Assembly: GCA_009995225.1 (NCBI GenBank)
Contig: JAACPW010000010.1
Span: 62,001 to 126,000 of the forward strand
Direction: 5' to 3'
Length of the DNA: 64,000 bases
From: Sphingomonadales bacterium
GTDB lineage: Bacteria; Pseudomonadota; Alphaproteobacteria; Sphingomonadales; Sphingomonadaceae
Shown: positions 40,606 through 49,588 of the stretch, in pieces
Layout: the number at the start of each line of letters is the position of its first letter
Numbering within the stretch: position 1 is the stretch's first letter
Translations under genes and position numbers: made by a program
The notes under the pieces: generated by a model
Database searches by the model: none
What the model was told of the DNA's origin: nothing
What the model saw: the letters and a program-made list of their open reading frames with translations, nothing else

Positions 40606-41801
40606 GCCGGCTCGGGCACTTTGAAGCTTGCCGCACCTGCTGACAGCCTGTCAAAGAACTCATCGATCTCGGCATCGCCGATTATCAACGGTGGAATGAT
40701 GCGGATGGTGTTGTCGCCTGCCGCCACAGTGAGCAGTTGATGATGATCGCGAAGGTGGACGTAGAACGGGCGGCTCTCCATCCTCATCTTGAGGCCAAGC
40801 ATAAGGCCTTTGCCGCGCACCAGTTCGAACAACTCGGGATAGTTGCCGATAAATTGTTCGAGCCGCGAGCGTAAACGCTCCCCCTTCTCGACCACCTTGT
40901 CCAGAAATTCGTCGTTCGCCACGGCGTCCATCACCGCCATGCCCGCTGCCATTGCCAGCGGATTGCCACCATAGGTCGATCCGTGGGTGCCGAAAGTCAT
41001 GCCGCGCGCAGCTTTCTCTGTGGCGACGCATGCGCCCAGGGGGAAACCACCGCCGATGCCCTTGGCAGTGGCCATGATGTCGGGAACGATGCCGTAATGT
41101 TCATAGGCATAAAGCTTGCCGGTTCGCGCGACACCGCATTGGACTTCGTCGAGCACCAGCATGAGATCGTGCTCGTCACAAAGCGCGCGCAGGCCCTCCA
41201 TGAACTCTTGCGAAGCGGGGCGGATGCCGCCCTCGCCCTGGATCGGCTCCACAAGGATCGCTGCCGTCTTCGGACCGATGAGTGCTTTTACCGCTTCCAG
41301 ATCATCGAACGGGGCATATTTGAACCCATCCAGCAGCGGTGCAAAGCCGTGGTGCATCTTGGTTTGGTTCGAGGCACTGATCGTCGCCATCGTCCGCCCG
41401 TGGAACGCGTTGTGGAAGGTGATTATTTCAAATCGGCTGGTGTCGCCGTCTTCCCCAGCGTTCTGGTGATAGGCGCGTGCGGCCTTTATTGCGCATTCGA
41501 CCGCTTCGGCGCCGGAATTGGTGAAGAACACCGTGTCGCCGAAGGTGGTATCGACCAGCATCTGCGCGAGGCGCTCGCCCTGCGGGCTGCCGTAGAGGTT
41601 CGACACGTGCATCAGCGTTGCCGCCTGTTGCTGAATCGCGGCGATGAGGCCTTCGTGCGAATGACCAAGCAGGTTGACGGCGATTCCACTCGCGAAATCG
41701 AGATAACGAGTGCCGTCTTCATCGATGAGATGGCAATGCTCGCCACGCACCGGCCGGACGCCGCAACGCGGGTAAACGGGCATGAGCGGGGTGATCGACA
41801 T
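40602..41801 (-). CDS. argD: Acetylornithine aminotransferase
   Basis: 399 aa class-III aminotransferase. Evidence: [102 protein letters not shown] with the PLP lysine in ATAKGIG, and [18 protein letters not shown]. It converts N-acetylglutamate semialdehyde to N-acetylornithine, and may also serve in lysine synthesis. First gene of the argD-argF-hslO unit. Confidence 0.95.
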   Translation of the reverse strand: MSITPLMPVYPRCGVRPVRGEHCHLIDEDGTRYLDFASGIAVNLLGHSHEGLIAAIQQQAATLMHVSNLYGSPQGERLAQMLVDTTFGDTVFFTNSGAEAVECAIKAARAYHQNAGEDGDTSRFEIITFHNAFHGRTMATISASNQTKMHHGFAPLLDGFKYAPFDDLEAVKALIGPKTAAILVEPIQGEGGIRPASQEFMEGLRALCDEHDLMLVLDEVQCGVARTGKLYAYEHYGIVPDIMATAKGIGGGFPLGACVATEKAARGMTFGTHGSTYGGNPLAMAAGMAVMDAVANDEFLDKVVEKGERLRSRLEQFIGNYPELFELVRGKGLMLGLKMRMESRPFYVHLRDHHQLLTVAAGDNTIRIIPPLIIGDAEIDEFFDRLSAGAASFKVPEPA

Positions 41802-41839
41802 GGGCTGTGTCCTGATGTGTCAAAGTAGGGAGCAATTAA

Positions 41840-41873
41840 AACGCAAATGGCGGCCCTGAACCAGAGCCGCCAT
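41840..41873 (-). terminator. Terminator for the double cold-shock gene
   Basis: Read on the minus strand, ATGGCGGCTCTG pairs with CAGGGCCGCCAT, one mismatch, at 41847-41873, then a T-rich stretch follows. It lies 62 bases past the stop of the cold-shock gene and upstream of argD. Confidence 0.6.
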
Positions 41874-41934
41874 CTGCAATCCGGTAATCTTCCGCTAGCC
41901 CTGCGTCGAACCGCAGGTGCGGTTCTGGCCGGGA

Positions 41935-42711
41935 TCAGCCTTCGATCGGTGCCAGATTGACGGCGGAGTGTTTTCCGCGTCGATCGACTTCCAGATCGAA
42001 TTCATAGCGTTCGCCTTCGTTCAGTGCGGAAAGCCCGGAACGCTCGACCGCGCTGATATGCACGAAGGCATCGGGTTCGCCATCATCACGAACGAGGAAG
42101 CCGAAGCCCTTCATCGCGTTGAAGAACTTGACCGTGCCCTTGGTACGTTCACCTGTGAGTTCGCGCTGCGGTGCCGCTGGCTTGGCCGCCACGGCAATCA
42201 CATCGCCAACCACCTGCAGATCCTGCGCTGACACTTTGCCACCGCGATCCACCAGGTTGTACTGAAGCTCCTGCCCTTCGGCGAGACCTTCAAGTCCGGC
42301 CCGCTCAACCGCGCTGATGTGAACGAACACATCTTCGCCGCCGCCTTCTTGCTGAATGAAGCCAAAGCCCTTTTGCGTGTTGAAGAACTTCACGGTGCCT
42401 TTGCCGGTGCCGACGATCTGCGCGGGCATACGCGGCGCGCCGCCAAATCCGCCAGCACCGCCGCCGCCGCCAGGACCACGCGGGCCGCCGCTGAAGCCGC
42501 CGCCTCGAGGGGCACCGCCGCTGCCGCCGCTGTAGCGATCACCGCCACCGCCGCCACCGAACCTGTCACCGCCGCCGCCGAAACGGTCGCCGCTGCCAAA
42601 ATCGCGCGGGGGCGGAAAACCGTCGTTCCCACCGCCAAACGGATCGAAACCTTCTTCGCCGAAACCGTCGCGCTTGTCGCGTCCGCGCCGGCGTCCCCTA
42701 TCGTAACCCAT
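41935..42711 (-). CDS. Double cold-shock-domain protein with Gly/Arg-rich N-terminus
   Basis: 258 aa. Residues 1-95 are a low-complexity segment rich in Gly, Arg, Asp and Phe (GRRRGRDKRDG, then FGGGG/DRFGGGG repeats). Two cold-shock domains follow: KGTVKFFNTQKGFGFIQQEGGGEDVFVHIS and KGTVKFFNAMKGFGFLVRDDGEPDAFVHIS, each with the RNP1 (KGFGFI/L) and RNP2 (VFVHIS/AFVHIS) motifs for RNA binding. Two-domain Csp proteins with RGG-like tails are known in alphaproteobacteria; the tail could promote RNA-protein condensation, which is inference. Monocistronic with a terminator. The 259 bases to the next gene hold its promoter region. Confidence 0.92.
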   Translation of the reverse strand: MGYDRGRRRGRDKRDGFGEEGFDPFGGGNDGFPPPRDFGSGDRFGGGGDRFGGGGGGDRYSGGSGGAPRGGGFSGGPRGPGGGGGAGGFGGAPRMPAQIVGTGKGTVKFFNTQKGFGFIQQEGGGEDVFVHISAVERAGLEGLAEGQELQYNLVDRGGKVSAQDLQVVGDVIAVAAKPAAPQRELTGERTKGTVKFFNAMKGFGFLVRDDGEPDAFVHISAVERSGLSALNEGERYEFDLEVDRRGKHSAVNLAPIEG

Positions 42712-42970
42712 AGATCAGTACGTACCTTGCCACACTGCCCGGCCTCCATTGTGCCGGTGTCGTGGACAGTGAGCCGCACCGGACACAGGCGCGAAGGGCT
42801 TGCGGTCCATCGCGCGCGCAAACATGGTTATAGCGCACAAAAGCTTGCTTTGCGAATGAATTTACAGCGTTCGCAAGGCTGAAGGAGCGATGTTCCACGG
42901 CTAAGCTTGTGCAGCACAGCTCCCTTGGGCATGGATGGCGCATGCGCTACTGGGGAAGGCAGAACCGATC

Positions 42971-43402
42971 ATGAGTGATTTTCGTCAACTGACTGAAAAT
43001 GTCTATGTGAGCCAGCAACTTACGCTTGATGACGTGGCCGCAGCAGCGGCGACTGGGGTGGCCTTCATCGTCAACAACCGCCCGGATGGCGAAGAACCTA
43101 CGGCACCGCAAGGCGATGAAATTGCCGCTGCTGCAGGCGCTGCCGGTATGAACTATGCTGCTATCCCGATCGGGCATTCCGGGTTCAGCGAACCACAGAT
43201 TAATGCCATGATCGACGCGATGGAACAGGCCGAAGGTCCGATTCTCGCCTATTGCCGATCGGGCACCCGTTCGACCCTGCTGTGGGCACTGGCTGCTGCA
43301 AAGCAGGGGGTGGATCCGGACGATGTTGCCCTCACCGCCGCGCGCGCTGGCTATGACATCCGTCCGATTCGCGCGATGGTCGACATGCTTGCAGCGCGTT
43401 AA
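42971..43402 (+). CDS. DUF442/TIGR01244 phosphatase-like protein
   Basis: 143 aa from ATG 42971. The family is a PTP-like fold: FRQLTENVYVSQQLTLDDV, NNRPDGEE, and the P-loop YCRSGTRS (Cys nucleophile, Arg). The DUF442 domain in other bacteria is fused to sulfur dioxygenases (Blh-type proteins), hence the label 'TIGR01244 family sulfur transferase'. Whether this acts on phosphate or sulfur substrates is unclear. Followed 10 bases later by a small membrane protein. Confidence 0.88.
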   Translation: MSDFRQLTENVYVSQQLTLDDVAAAAATGVAFIVNNRPDGEEPTAPQGDEIAAAAGAAGMNYAAIPIGHSGFSEPQINAMIDAMEQAEGPILAYCRSGTRSTLLWALAAAKQGVDPDDVALTAARAGYDIRPIRAMVDMLAAR

Positions 43403-43412
43403 GACCTCCGTC

Positions 43413-43823
43413 GTGACCATCTCGCCGCTACTGGTTCAGACGGCCGGTTCGCTTGCCGCGATCCTCGCACTTTCTGGGCTGGCATGGTGGATGAAGCTGG
43501 GCGGCGCGCCGAAACTCGATAGCGTAGAGGCCGTACAACGCGCTGCGGGCGAGGTTGAAGACGGCTTTACGCCCATCGATGTCGCCTGCGATGCCGAAGG
43601 CGCAAGCGCACTCGCGCGCGATGCCGCAGGCCAGATTATGTTGGTGCGCCGCCACGGCAACCGCCTCGCCGGACGTCTCCTCACACCACAGGCCAGCGCG
43701 GTGATCGCAGAAGAGATGGACCGCTACACGCTCACTGTTGATCCCGGTGAGGCGCGTTTTGGAAAGACCACGCTTGTTATCTGCAATCCCGCGACTTGGG
43801 CCAACGCGATCAATCGGATATAG
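43413..43823 (+). CDS. Small membrane-anchored protein of unknown function
   Basis: 136 aa from GTG 43413. N-terminal segment LVQTAGSLAAILALSGLAWWMKLGG is one membrane span. The rest (AAGEVEDGFTPIDVACDAEGASALARDAAGQIMLVRRHGNRLAGRLL) is a cytosolic or periplasmic beta-rich domain. I do not recognise a family. It precedes the sterol-desaturase-like gene by 8 bases, and these small proteins commonly travel together with such hydroxylases, so it may be an accessory subunit. Confidence 0.6.
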   Translation: MTISPLLVQTAGSLAAILALSGLAWWMKLGGAPKLDSVEAVQRAAGEVEDGFTPIDVACDAEGASALARDAAGQIMLVRRHGNRLAGRLLTPQASAVIAEEMDRYTLTVDPGEARFGKTTLVICNPATWANAINRI

Positions 43824-43831
43824 CGGTCGGA

Positions 43832-44800
43832 ATGACGCCCGAATTCAACCCCACGCAATATGCCGTGCCGCTCTTCGTGGCTGCCGTATTGGCTGAAATG
43901 ATTTGGGCCAAGCTGCGTGCGCCCGACGCCTACGAACCCAAAGATACCCTCGTCAGCCTGTCCTTCGGTTTGGGTTCAACGGTCGCAGGGGCGCTGTTGG
44001 GCGGGTTTGCCCTGTGGCTGATGCTCCTCGCCTATGACTGGCGGCTGTTCGATTTCGGGCCGGAATGGTGGGCCGTGTGGTGGGCATGGCCGCTGTGCTT
44101 CGTCCTCGACGATCTGGCCTATTACTGGTCGCACCGCGCCGGACATCGCATGCGCTGGATGTGGGCAGCGCATGTGAACCATCATTCATCGCAGCATTAT
44201 AACCTTTCGACTGCGTTGCGCCAGACGTGGACGGGCAACCTCACGATCGGCATTCTATTTACGCTGCCCATGGTGCTGCTGGGCTTTCACCCAGTGATGA
44301 TCGCCATTTGCGGAGGGTTCAACCTCATCTACCAGTTCTGGATCCATACCGAGGCAATCAGACGGATGCCCCGCTGGTTCGAAGCGGTAATGAACACGCC
44401 CAGCCACCACCGTGTTCACCATGCGACCAATCCGCGCTATCTCGACACCAATTACGCTGGCGTCTTTATCATCTGGGACAAGCTGTTCGGCACTTTCACC
44501 CCGGAGGTGGATGACGAGAAAATTCGCTATGGCATCGTCAAGCAACTGGGGAGTTTCAATCTGTTGTGGTCGGTGTTCCACGAATGGATCGGAATGATCG
44601 CAGACATCTGGCGTGCCCCGTGGAAGCACAAGCTATCCTACTTGTTGCGTGAACCTGGCTGGAGCCACGACGGCAGCCGCGAAACCTCCGCCATGATCCG
44701 TGCAAAATGGGAAGCGCGAAAAGTCACTGGCGAGGTTGCGCCTGATGCAACATCAGTGGCTGATCGAAACCGGATTGCGGACCTCGGAGAAGCCGCTTAG
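43832..44800 (+). CDS. Sterol desaturase/fatty acid hydroxylase superfamily protein
   Basis: 322 aa from ATG 43832, with four or more membrane spans and the diiron histidine motifs HRAGH (YYWSHRAGHRMRWMWAAH), HVNHHSS, and HRVHHATNP. These membrane di-iron enzymes hydroxylate or desaturate lipids or carotenoids. In sphingomonads possible substrates include ceramide-type lipids and carotenoids; none is indicated by the neighbours. It is followed 24 bases later by a GMC oxidoreductase, suggesting one unit. Confidence 0.9.
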   Translation: MTPEFNPTQYAVPLFVAAVLAEMIWAKLRAPDAYEPKDTLVSLSFGLGSTVAGALLGGFALWLMLLAYDWRLFDFGPEWWAVWWAWPLCFVLDDLAYYWSHRAGHRMRWMWAAHVNHHSSQHYNLSTALRQTWTGNLTIGILFTLPMVLLGFHPVMIAICGGFNLIYQFWIHTEAIRRMPRWFEAVMNTPSHHRVHHATNPRYLDTNYAGVFIIWDKLFGTFTPEVDDEKIRYGIVKQLGSFNLLWSVFHEWIGMIADIWRAPWKHKLSYLLREPGWSHDGSRETSAMIRAKWEARKVTGEVAPDATSVADRNRIADLGEAA

Positions 44801-44824
44801 TTTATCCCGAAAAAGGGAGAGATC

Positions 44825-46414
44825 ATGGAAAGCTTCGACTACATCGTCATCGGCGGTGGCAGCGCCGGGAGTGCTGTCGCAGGGCGACTCGCAGTCGATG
44901 GCTCGCGACGGATTTGTCTGCTCGAAGCAGGCGGACGAAACGACAATATTCTCGTGAAAACGCCGGGCTTTATGCCGTTTTTGCTCAAGAACGCCAATTA
45001 CCGCTTCGAAACCATCCCGCAAAAGGGCCTGAATGGGCGCACTGGATACCAACCACGCGGCAAAGGCCTTGGCGGCTCTTCGGCCATCAACGCCATGGTC
45101 TACATTCGCGGCAATCGCTGGGATTACGACAACTGGGCAGCGATGGGTTGCCATGGCTGGTCCTATGATGACGTGCTTCCCTATTTCAAGCGCGCCGAAG
45201 GCAATCAGCGCGGCGGAGACGAATATCACGGCCACGGCGGCCCATTGTTCGTCGAGGATCAGAAATATGCCAACCCGTCCTCTCATGCCTTTGTCGAGGC
45301 AGCGGCGTCGATGCAGCTGCGCACCAACAACGACTTCAATGGCGAGCGCCAGGAAGGCTTTGGCCTCTATCAGGTAACGCAGCACAAAGGCGAACGCTGG
45401 ACATCCGCACGTGCCTATGTCGAGCCGATCCGCGACGCTGGCAATTTTGCAGTACGAACCGACACATTGGTCGAAAAACTCGTGATCGAAGACAGGCGCG
45501 TCACTGGTGTCCGGATAAGACGTGCAGGCAAGAGCGAAACCCTGCTCGCGCGCCGCGGCGTGGTGTTGAGCGCGGGCACATTCAATACCCCCCAGATCCT
45601 GATGCTGTCCGGCATCGGTCCGGCAGAACACCTCAAAGCCCAAGGGATCGACGTGGTGCTTGATCGCCCGGCAGTAGGTAATAACCTCCAGGACCATATC
45701 GACTATGTCTCGGGCTGGGAGACAGATAGCGATGTACCGATCGGCAGCACGCTGAAAGGGACGCTTCGGATGGCGGCAGCGATTGTCGAGCACCGGCGCA
45801 AGCGCACCGGGGTGATGACGACGCCCTATGCCGAGGCGGGCGGGTTCTGGACCGTGATGGCAGACAGCCCCGCGCCCGATGTGCAATGGCACTTCGTGCC
45901 CGCAGTGCTCGAGGACCACGGGCGTGAGAAGGTGAAGGCGCACGGCTTCTCGCTCCATGCCTGCGTGCTGCGGCCCGAAAGCCGCGGTACCGTGCGGCTG
46001 GGCAGCGGTGATGCGGCCGCCGCGCCGGTGATCGACCCGAATTTCTTGGCCGATGATCGCGATATGGCGGTGCTGCGCGGCGGCGTGCGCCTGTCCCACC
46101 GGATTGTCGATGCGCCTCCGATGCAGGCCTATGGCCCAAAAGACCGCCACCCGGTCGACCTTGCTGATGACGCTGCGCTGGACGAACTGATCCGGAACCG
46201 GTCGGATTCAGTTTATCACCCGGTCGGAACCTGCCGGATGGGGACGGACGCGGATGCAGTGGTCGATCCGGCACTTAAGCTGAGGGGCCTGGAAGGCCTG
46301 TGGGTGGCGGATGCGAGCATCATGCCCAAGCTCGTCAGTGGCAACACCAACGCGCCCAGCATCATGATTGGCGAGCGGTGTGCGGATTTTGTGATGGTGG
46401 CCGAAAAAGCCTAA
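44825..46414 (+). CDS. GMC-family FAD oxidoreductase (choline/alcohol dehydrogenase type)
   Basis: 529 aa. FAD-binding start YIVIGGGSAGSAVAGRL, GMC signature 1 GKGLGGSSAINAMVYIRG, a mid-domain signature GVVLSAGTFNTPQILMLSGIGP, and the catalytic pair VYHPVGTCRMG and NTNAPSIMIGERCADF at the C-terminus. The substrate is some primary alcohol; choline is only one option. It stands at the end of the plus-strand run, possibly with the sterol desaturase gene. Confidence 0.93.
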   Translation: MESFDYIVIGGGSAGSAVAGRLAVDGSRRICLLEAGGRNDNILVKTPGFMPFLLKNANYRFETIPQKGLNGRTGYQPRGKGLGGSSAINAMVYIRGNRWDYDNWAAMGCHGWSYDDVLPYFKRAEGNQRGGDEYHGHGGPLFVEDQKYANPSSHAFVEAAASMQLRTNNDFNGERQEGFGLYQVTQHKGERWTSARAYVEPIRDAGNFAVRTDTLVEKLVIEDRRVTGVRIRRAGKSETLLARRGVVLSAGTFNTPQILMLSGIGPAEHLKAQGIDVVLDRPAVGNNLQDHIDYVSGWETDSDVPIGSTLKGTLRMAAAIVEHRRKRTGVMTTPYAEAGGFWTVMADSPAPDVQWHFVPAVLEDHGREKVKAHGFSLHACVLRPESRGTVRLGSGDAAAAPVIDPNFLADDRDMAVLRGGVRLSHRIVDAPPMQAYGPKDRHPVDLADDAALDELIRNRSDSVYHPVGTCRMGTDADAVVDPALKLRGLEGLWVADASIMPKLVSGNTNAPSIMIGERCADFVMVAEKA

Positions 46415-46537
46415 TCCCCTACCTTATCGAGAAGTGCTGATTCGGGCCGCTTGGCGGCAAGCGCGGCCGCTCGTGCGCAGCTCAGAGCGCGCCGAGGACT
46501 ACCCCGCGGAGACAGGGTCGCAACAGAGGCCCAAAAC

Positions 46538-46572
46538 AAAAAAAGGCCGGAGGGCTTTTCGCCGCTCCGGCC
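46538..46572 (-). terminator. Terminator for amtB
   Basis: GGCCGGAG (46545-46552) pairs with CTCCGGCC (46565-46572). On the minus strand the stem is followed by a run of T (A-run 46535-46544 on plus). Ends the glnK-amtB transcript. The rest of 46415-46669 shows no gene. Confidence 0.85.
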
Positions 46573-46669
46573 ATGTTCAGTTTGTTCGTTCGCAGGAGGA
46601 ACGTGGTGAGGCGGGGGGAGAGGAGAGGGAGAGAGAGGTGTCCCCCCGCCAAGCTTGATGGGTGCGCGT

Positions 46670-48037
46670 TTAGTTGTACGCGCGCTCCCCGTGTTCAGAG
46701 ATGTCGAGGCCGTTGACTTCGCTCTCTTCGTCGACCCGCAGACCAATGGTCAGCTTGACGAGGAAGCCTGCGATCAGGGTGCCCAGTCCGGCCCATGCGA
46801 TCGTTACGAGAACGCTGAAGACCTGAACCCCGAGCTGCGCGCCGAGCGCGGTCGAACCGTCGCCGGGGCCGCCCAGGAAGGGCTGGTACACCACCGCCGT
46901 TCCGATCGCACCGACGATCCCGCCAACGCCGTGAATGCCGAAGGCGTCGAGCGAGTCGTCGTAACCGAACTTGGCCTTCACCTTGGCCACGAAGACGTAG
47001 CAGACCAGCGAGGCAATGATCCCGAGCAGGATCGCGCCGAACGGACCGCTGTTGCCCGCCGCCGGCGTCACCGCGACGAGGCCAACGATGACGCCCGAGC
47101 AGAAGCCCAACGCCGAGCCCTTGTGGCCTGCCGCCCGTTCGGCGACCATCCAGGTCAGGGCACCGGCTGCCGTGGCGACAAAGGTGTTGATCATCGCAAG
47201 GCCTGCCGAACCGTCAGCTTCAAGCGCGGAACCCGCGTTGAACCCGAACCAGCCCACCCACAGAAGGCCCGTACCGATCATCGTCATGACCAGGCTGTGC
47301 GGGGGCATCGGTTCCGAGGGATAGCCGCGACGCTTGCCGAGCAAGTAAGCGAGCACCAGACCCGACACACCGGCATTGATGTGCACCACCGTGCCACCAG
47401 CAAAGTCGAGCGCGCCGTCTTCGAACAGCAGCCCGCCGCCGGCCCACACCATGTGCGCAATCGGGAAGTAGACAATCGTGAGCCAGATCGGCACGAAGGC
47501 CATCACGGCGCTGAACTTCATGCGCTCCGCCGTGGCACCCAGGATCAGGGCGGCAGTGATCGCGGCGAAGGTCATCTGGAAGCTGATGAAGACGTATTTG
47601 CTGATGACTTCATCGGTGAAGGTTGCTGCGGTGCTGCTCGCGTCGGTGCCGGACAGGAAGTAGCTGCCACCGCTGACGAACAGGCCCAGCGTGCCTTCGT
47701 ATGTGGTATCGCCAAAAGCGAGGCTGTAACCCCACATCACCCAGATCAGCATGGCGAGACAGGCGGTCGCGCCGATCTGCGTCATGGTCGAAAGCATATT
47801 CTTCGAACGGGTAAGGCCGCCGTAGAACAGCGCCAGACCCGGCAGGATCATGAGCATCACGAGGACGGTCGCGGTCATCATCCAGGCATTGTTGCCCGGA
47901 TTGGGAACGGCAGGCGCTGCTTCGGCAGCAGCCGTCACGGCTTCGGCGACGTCAGACACCGGGGCGGCAAACGATGGTGCGGCCAGAAGGACGGCCCCCG
48001 TCGCCAGCGCCGCCGCCTTAAGGATAATACGCTTCAT
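46670..48037 (-). CDS. amtB: Ammonium transporter
   Basis: 455 aa. A signal-peptide-like N-terminus (ILKAAALATGAVLLAAPSFA) precedes 11 membrane spans with DFAGGTVVHINAGVSGLVLAYLLGKR, the Amt signature and pore histidine, GWFGFNAGSALEADG, and a C-terminal tail that binds GlnK. Transports ammonium in nitrogen limitation. 12 bases after glnK, hence co-transcribed from the sigma-54 promoter. Terminator 98 bases beyond the stop. Confidence 0.96.
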   Translation of the reverse strand: MKRIILKAAALATGAVLLAAPSFAAPVSDVAEAVTAAAEAAPAVPNPGNNAWMMTATVLVMLMILPGLALFYGGLTRSKNMLSTMTQIGATACLAMLIWVMWGYSLAFGDTTYEGTLGLFVSGGSYFLSGTDASSTAATFTDEVISKYVFISFQMTFAAITAALILGATAERMKFSAVMAFVPIWLTIVYFPIAHMVWAGGGLLFEDGALDFAGGTVVHINAGVSGLVLAYLLGKRRGYPSEPMPPHSLVMTMIGTGLLWVGWFGFNAGSALEADGSAGLAMINTFVATAAGALTWMVAERAAGHKGSALGFCSGVIVGLVAVTPAAGNSGPFGAILLGIIASLVCYVFVAKVKAKFGYDDSLDAFGIHGVGGIVGAIGTAVVYQPFLGGPGDGSTALGAQLGVQVFSVLVTIAWAGLGTLIAGFLVKLTIGLRVDEESEVNGLDISEHGERAYN

Positions 48038-48049
48038 TGCATGGCCCCT

Positions 48050-48451
<402 letters not shown>

Positions 48452-48512
48452 TTATGTAATGCGGCTGACGCAGCGGAATCAGCGCATTTCTTCGCAACTG
48501 CGGAAAATTTAT

Positions 48513-48548
48513 TGCCTAAAAGTTAATCTTGTGTCTAATTTTTAGGCA
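48513..48548 (-). repeat. Inverted repeat between the hydrolase and glnK
   Basis: TGCCTAAAA (48513-48521) and TTTTAGGCA (48540-48548) are perfect inverted arms, 18 bases apart. It may be a weak terminator of the hydrolase gene, since it begins 16 bases after its stop, or a regulator-binding dyad upstream of the glnK promoter. No long T run follows. Confidence 0.5.
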
Positions 48549-48563
48549 GATTTGCAGAGGGGC

Positions 48564-49433
48564 TTATAGAAAGTTACGCAAGGTGGCGATGAAACGATCA
48601 AACTGATCATGGTGTAGCCAGTGTCCGGCTTTCTTGAACTCGATCACGCGCGCGGTGCTGAAATGCGCGATCCGTCCGTCCTTCTCCGGGTTCGAAGCCC
48701 AGCTGTCTGCTCCGTATAGCAGCAGTGTCGGGCAGGTAATCGCGCTCCACAAGGCTTCGATGAACTCATCGCCGACATCCTCGACCGGCCAAACATTCAG
48801 GTGGGGATCGAACTTCCAGCTATAGGTGCCGTCTTCGTTACGATTGACGCCGTGGACGGTCAGGTGGCGCGCCTGCTCCTCAGTGAGATAGGCGTTTTCC
48901 TCGATCATCCGTGCAAAGGCGGCTTCGATGCTTTCGTATTTGCGCGGGGACCGCCCGGCCGCCTTACGCTTTTTCTCGACCCAATCGGCCAAGCGTTCGC
49001 CGTAGGGCATTGCGCGCTGCTTAACGCGCGATTCGGGCGAGGGACCAAGCCCCTCGATCGCTACAAGCTTGGTGACCATGTCGGGAAACGCACCGGTATA
49101 GCGCAGCGCGACATTGCCCCCCATCGAATGAGCCACCATCCGCACCGGTCCAACGCCCAGCTGGTGAATCAGTTGCGCCAGATCATAGACCATGTCGGCG
49201 GCGGAATAGACCCCGTCCGAGACCCAGTCGCTGTCGCCGTGGCCACGGTGGTCCATCGCGATGACATGGTACTCTGCGCTCAGCGCCTCCGCGGTCCAGT
49301 CCCACGACCGCGCATGATCGCGCCCACCATGCACCAGCACCAGCGGCGGCTTTCCGCGCCCACCCCAGTCGAGGTAGTTCAGGCGAAGGCGCTGCGAGAT
49401 GAAGGTTTGCGAGGTCGGGCCGGTATCGTGCAT
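48564..49433 (-). CDS. Alpha/beta-hydrolase
   Basis: 289 aa from ATG 49433 (a TTG start at 49469 would add 12 residues). Fold signs: LVLVHGGRDHARSWD (oxyanion HG), VIAMDHRGHGDSDWV, nucleophile elbow RMVAHSMGGNVALRY (Ser), acid LLLYGADSW, and C-terminal histidine in AGHWLHHDQFD. Relatives are called epoxide hydrolases or esterases; substrate unknown. It is not evidently linked to prfC or glnK, which flank it. Confidence 0.9.
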   Translation of the reverse strand: MHDTGPTSQTFISQRLRLNYLDWGGRGKPPLVLVHGGRDHARSWDWTAEALSAEYHVIAMDHRGHGDSDWVSDGVYSAADMVYDLAQLIHQLGVGPVRMVAHSMGGNVALRYTGAFPDMVTKLVAIEGLGPSPESRVKQRAMPYGERLADWVEKKRKAAGRSPRKYESIEAAFARMIEENAYLTEEQARHLTVHGVNRNEDGTYSWKFDPHLNVWPVEDVGDEFIEALWSAITCPTLLLYGADSWASNPEKDGRIAHFSTARVIEFKKAGHWLHHDQFDRFIATLRNFL

Positions 49434-49494
49434 GGGCTCCGCTTTGGCCAAAGCTTGCCGTTTGGGCAAGCCTCAGACCCGACACTCATGCGTG

Positions 49495-49569
49495 CTGAGC
49501 TTGTTGAAGCACTGCTCTTCTCTTTTGACCTGTTAGCCCAAAGGAAAGACAGCCCTTCAACAAGCTCAG
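49495..49569. repeat. 15-bp perfect inverted repeat, dispersed-repeat type
   Basis: CTGAGCTTGTTGAAG (49495-49509) and CTTCAACAAGCTCAG (49555-49569) flank a 45-base spacer in the gap between the hydrolase and prfC genes. The core 'TTCAACAAGCTCAG' with following GGCGAACGG resembles a short palindromic repeat scattered in many proteobacterial genomes. Only one pair is present in this window. Confidence 0.75.
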
Positions 49570-49588
49570 GGCGAACGGAAGTGGGTTC

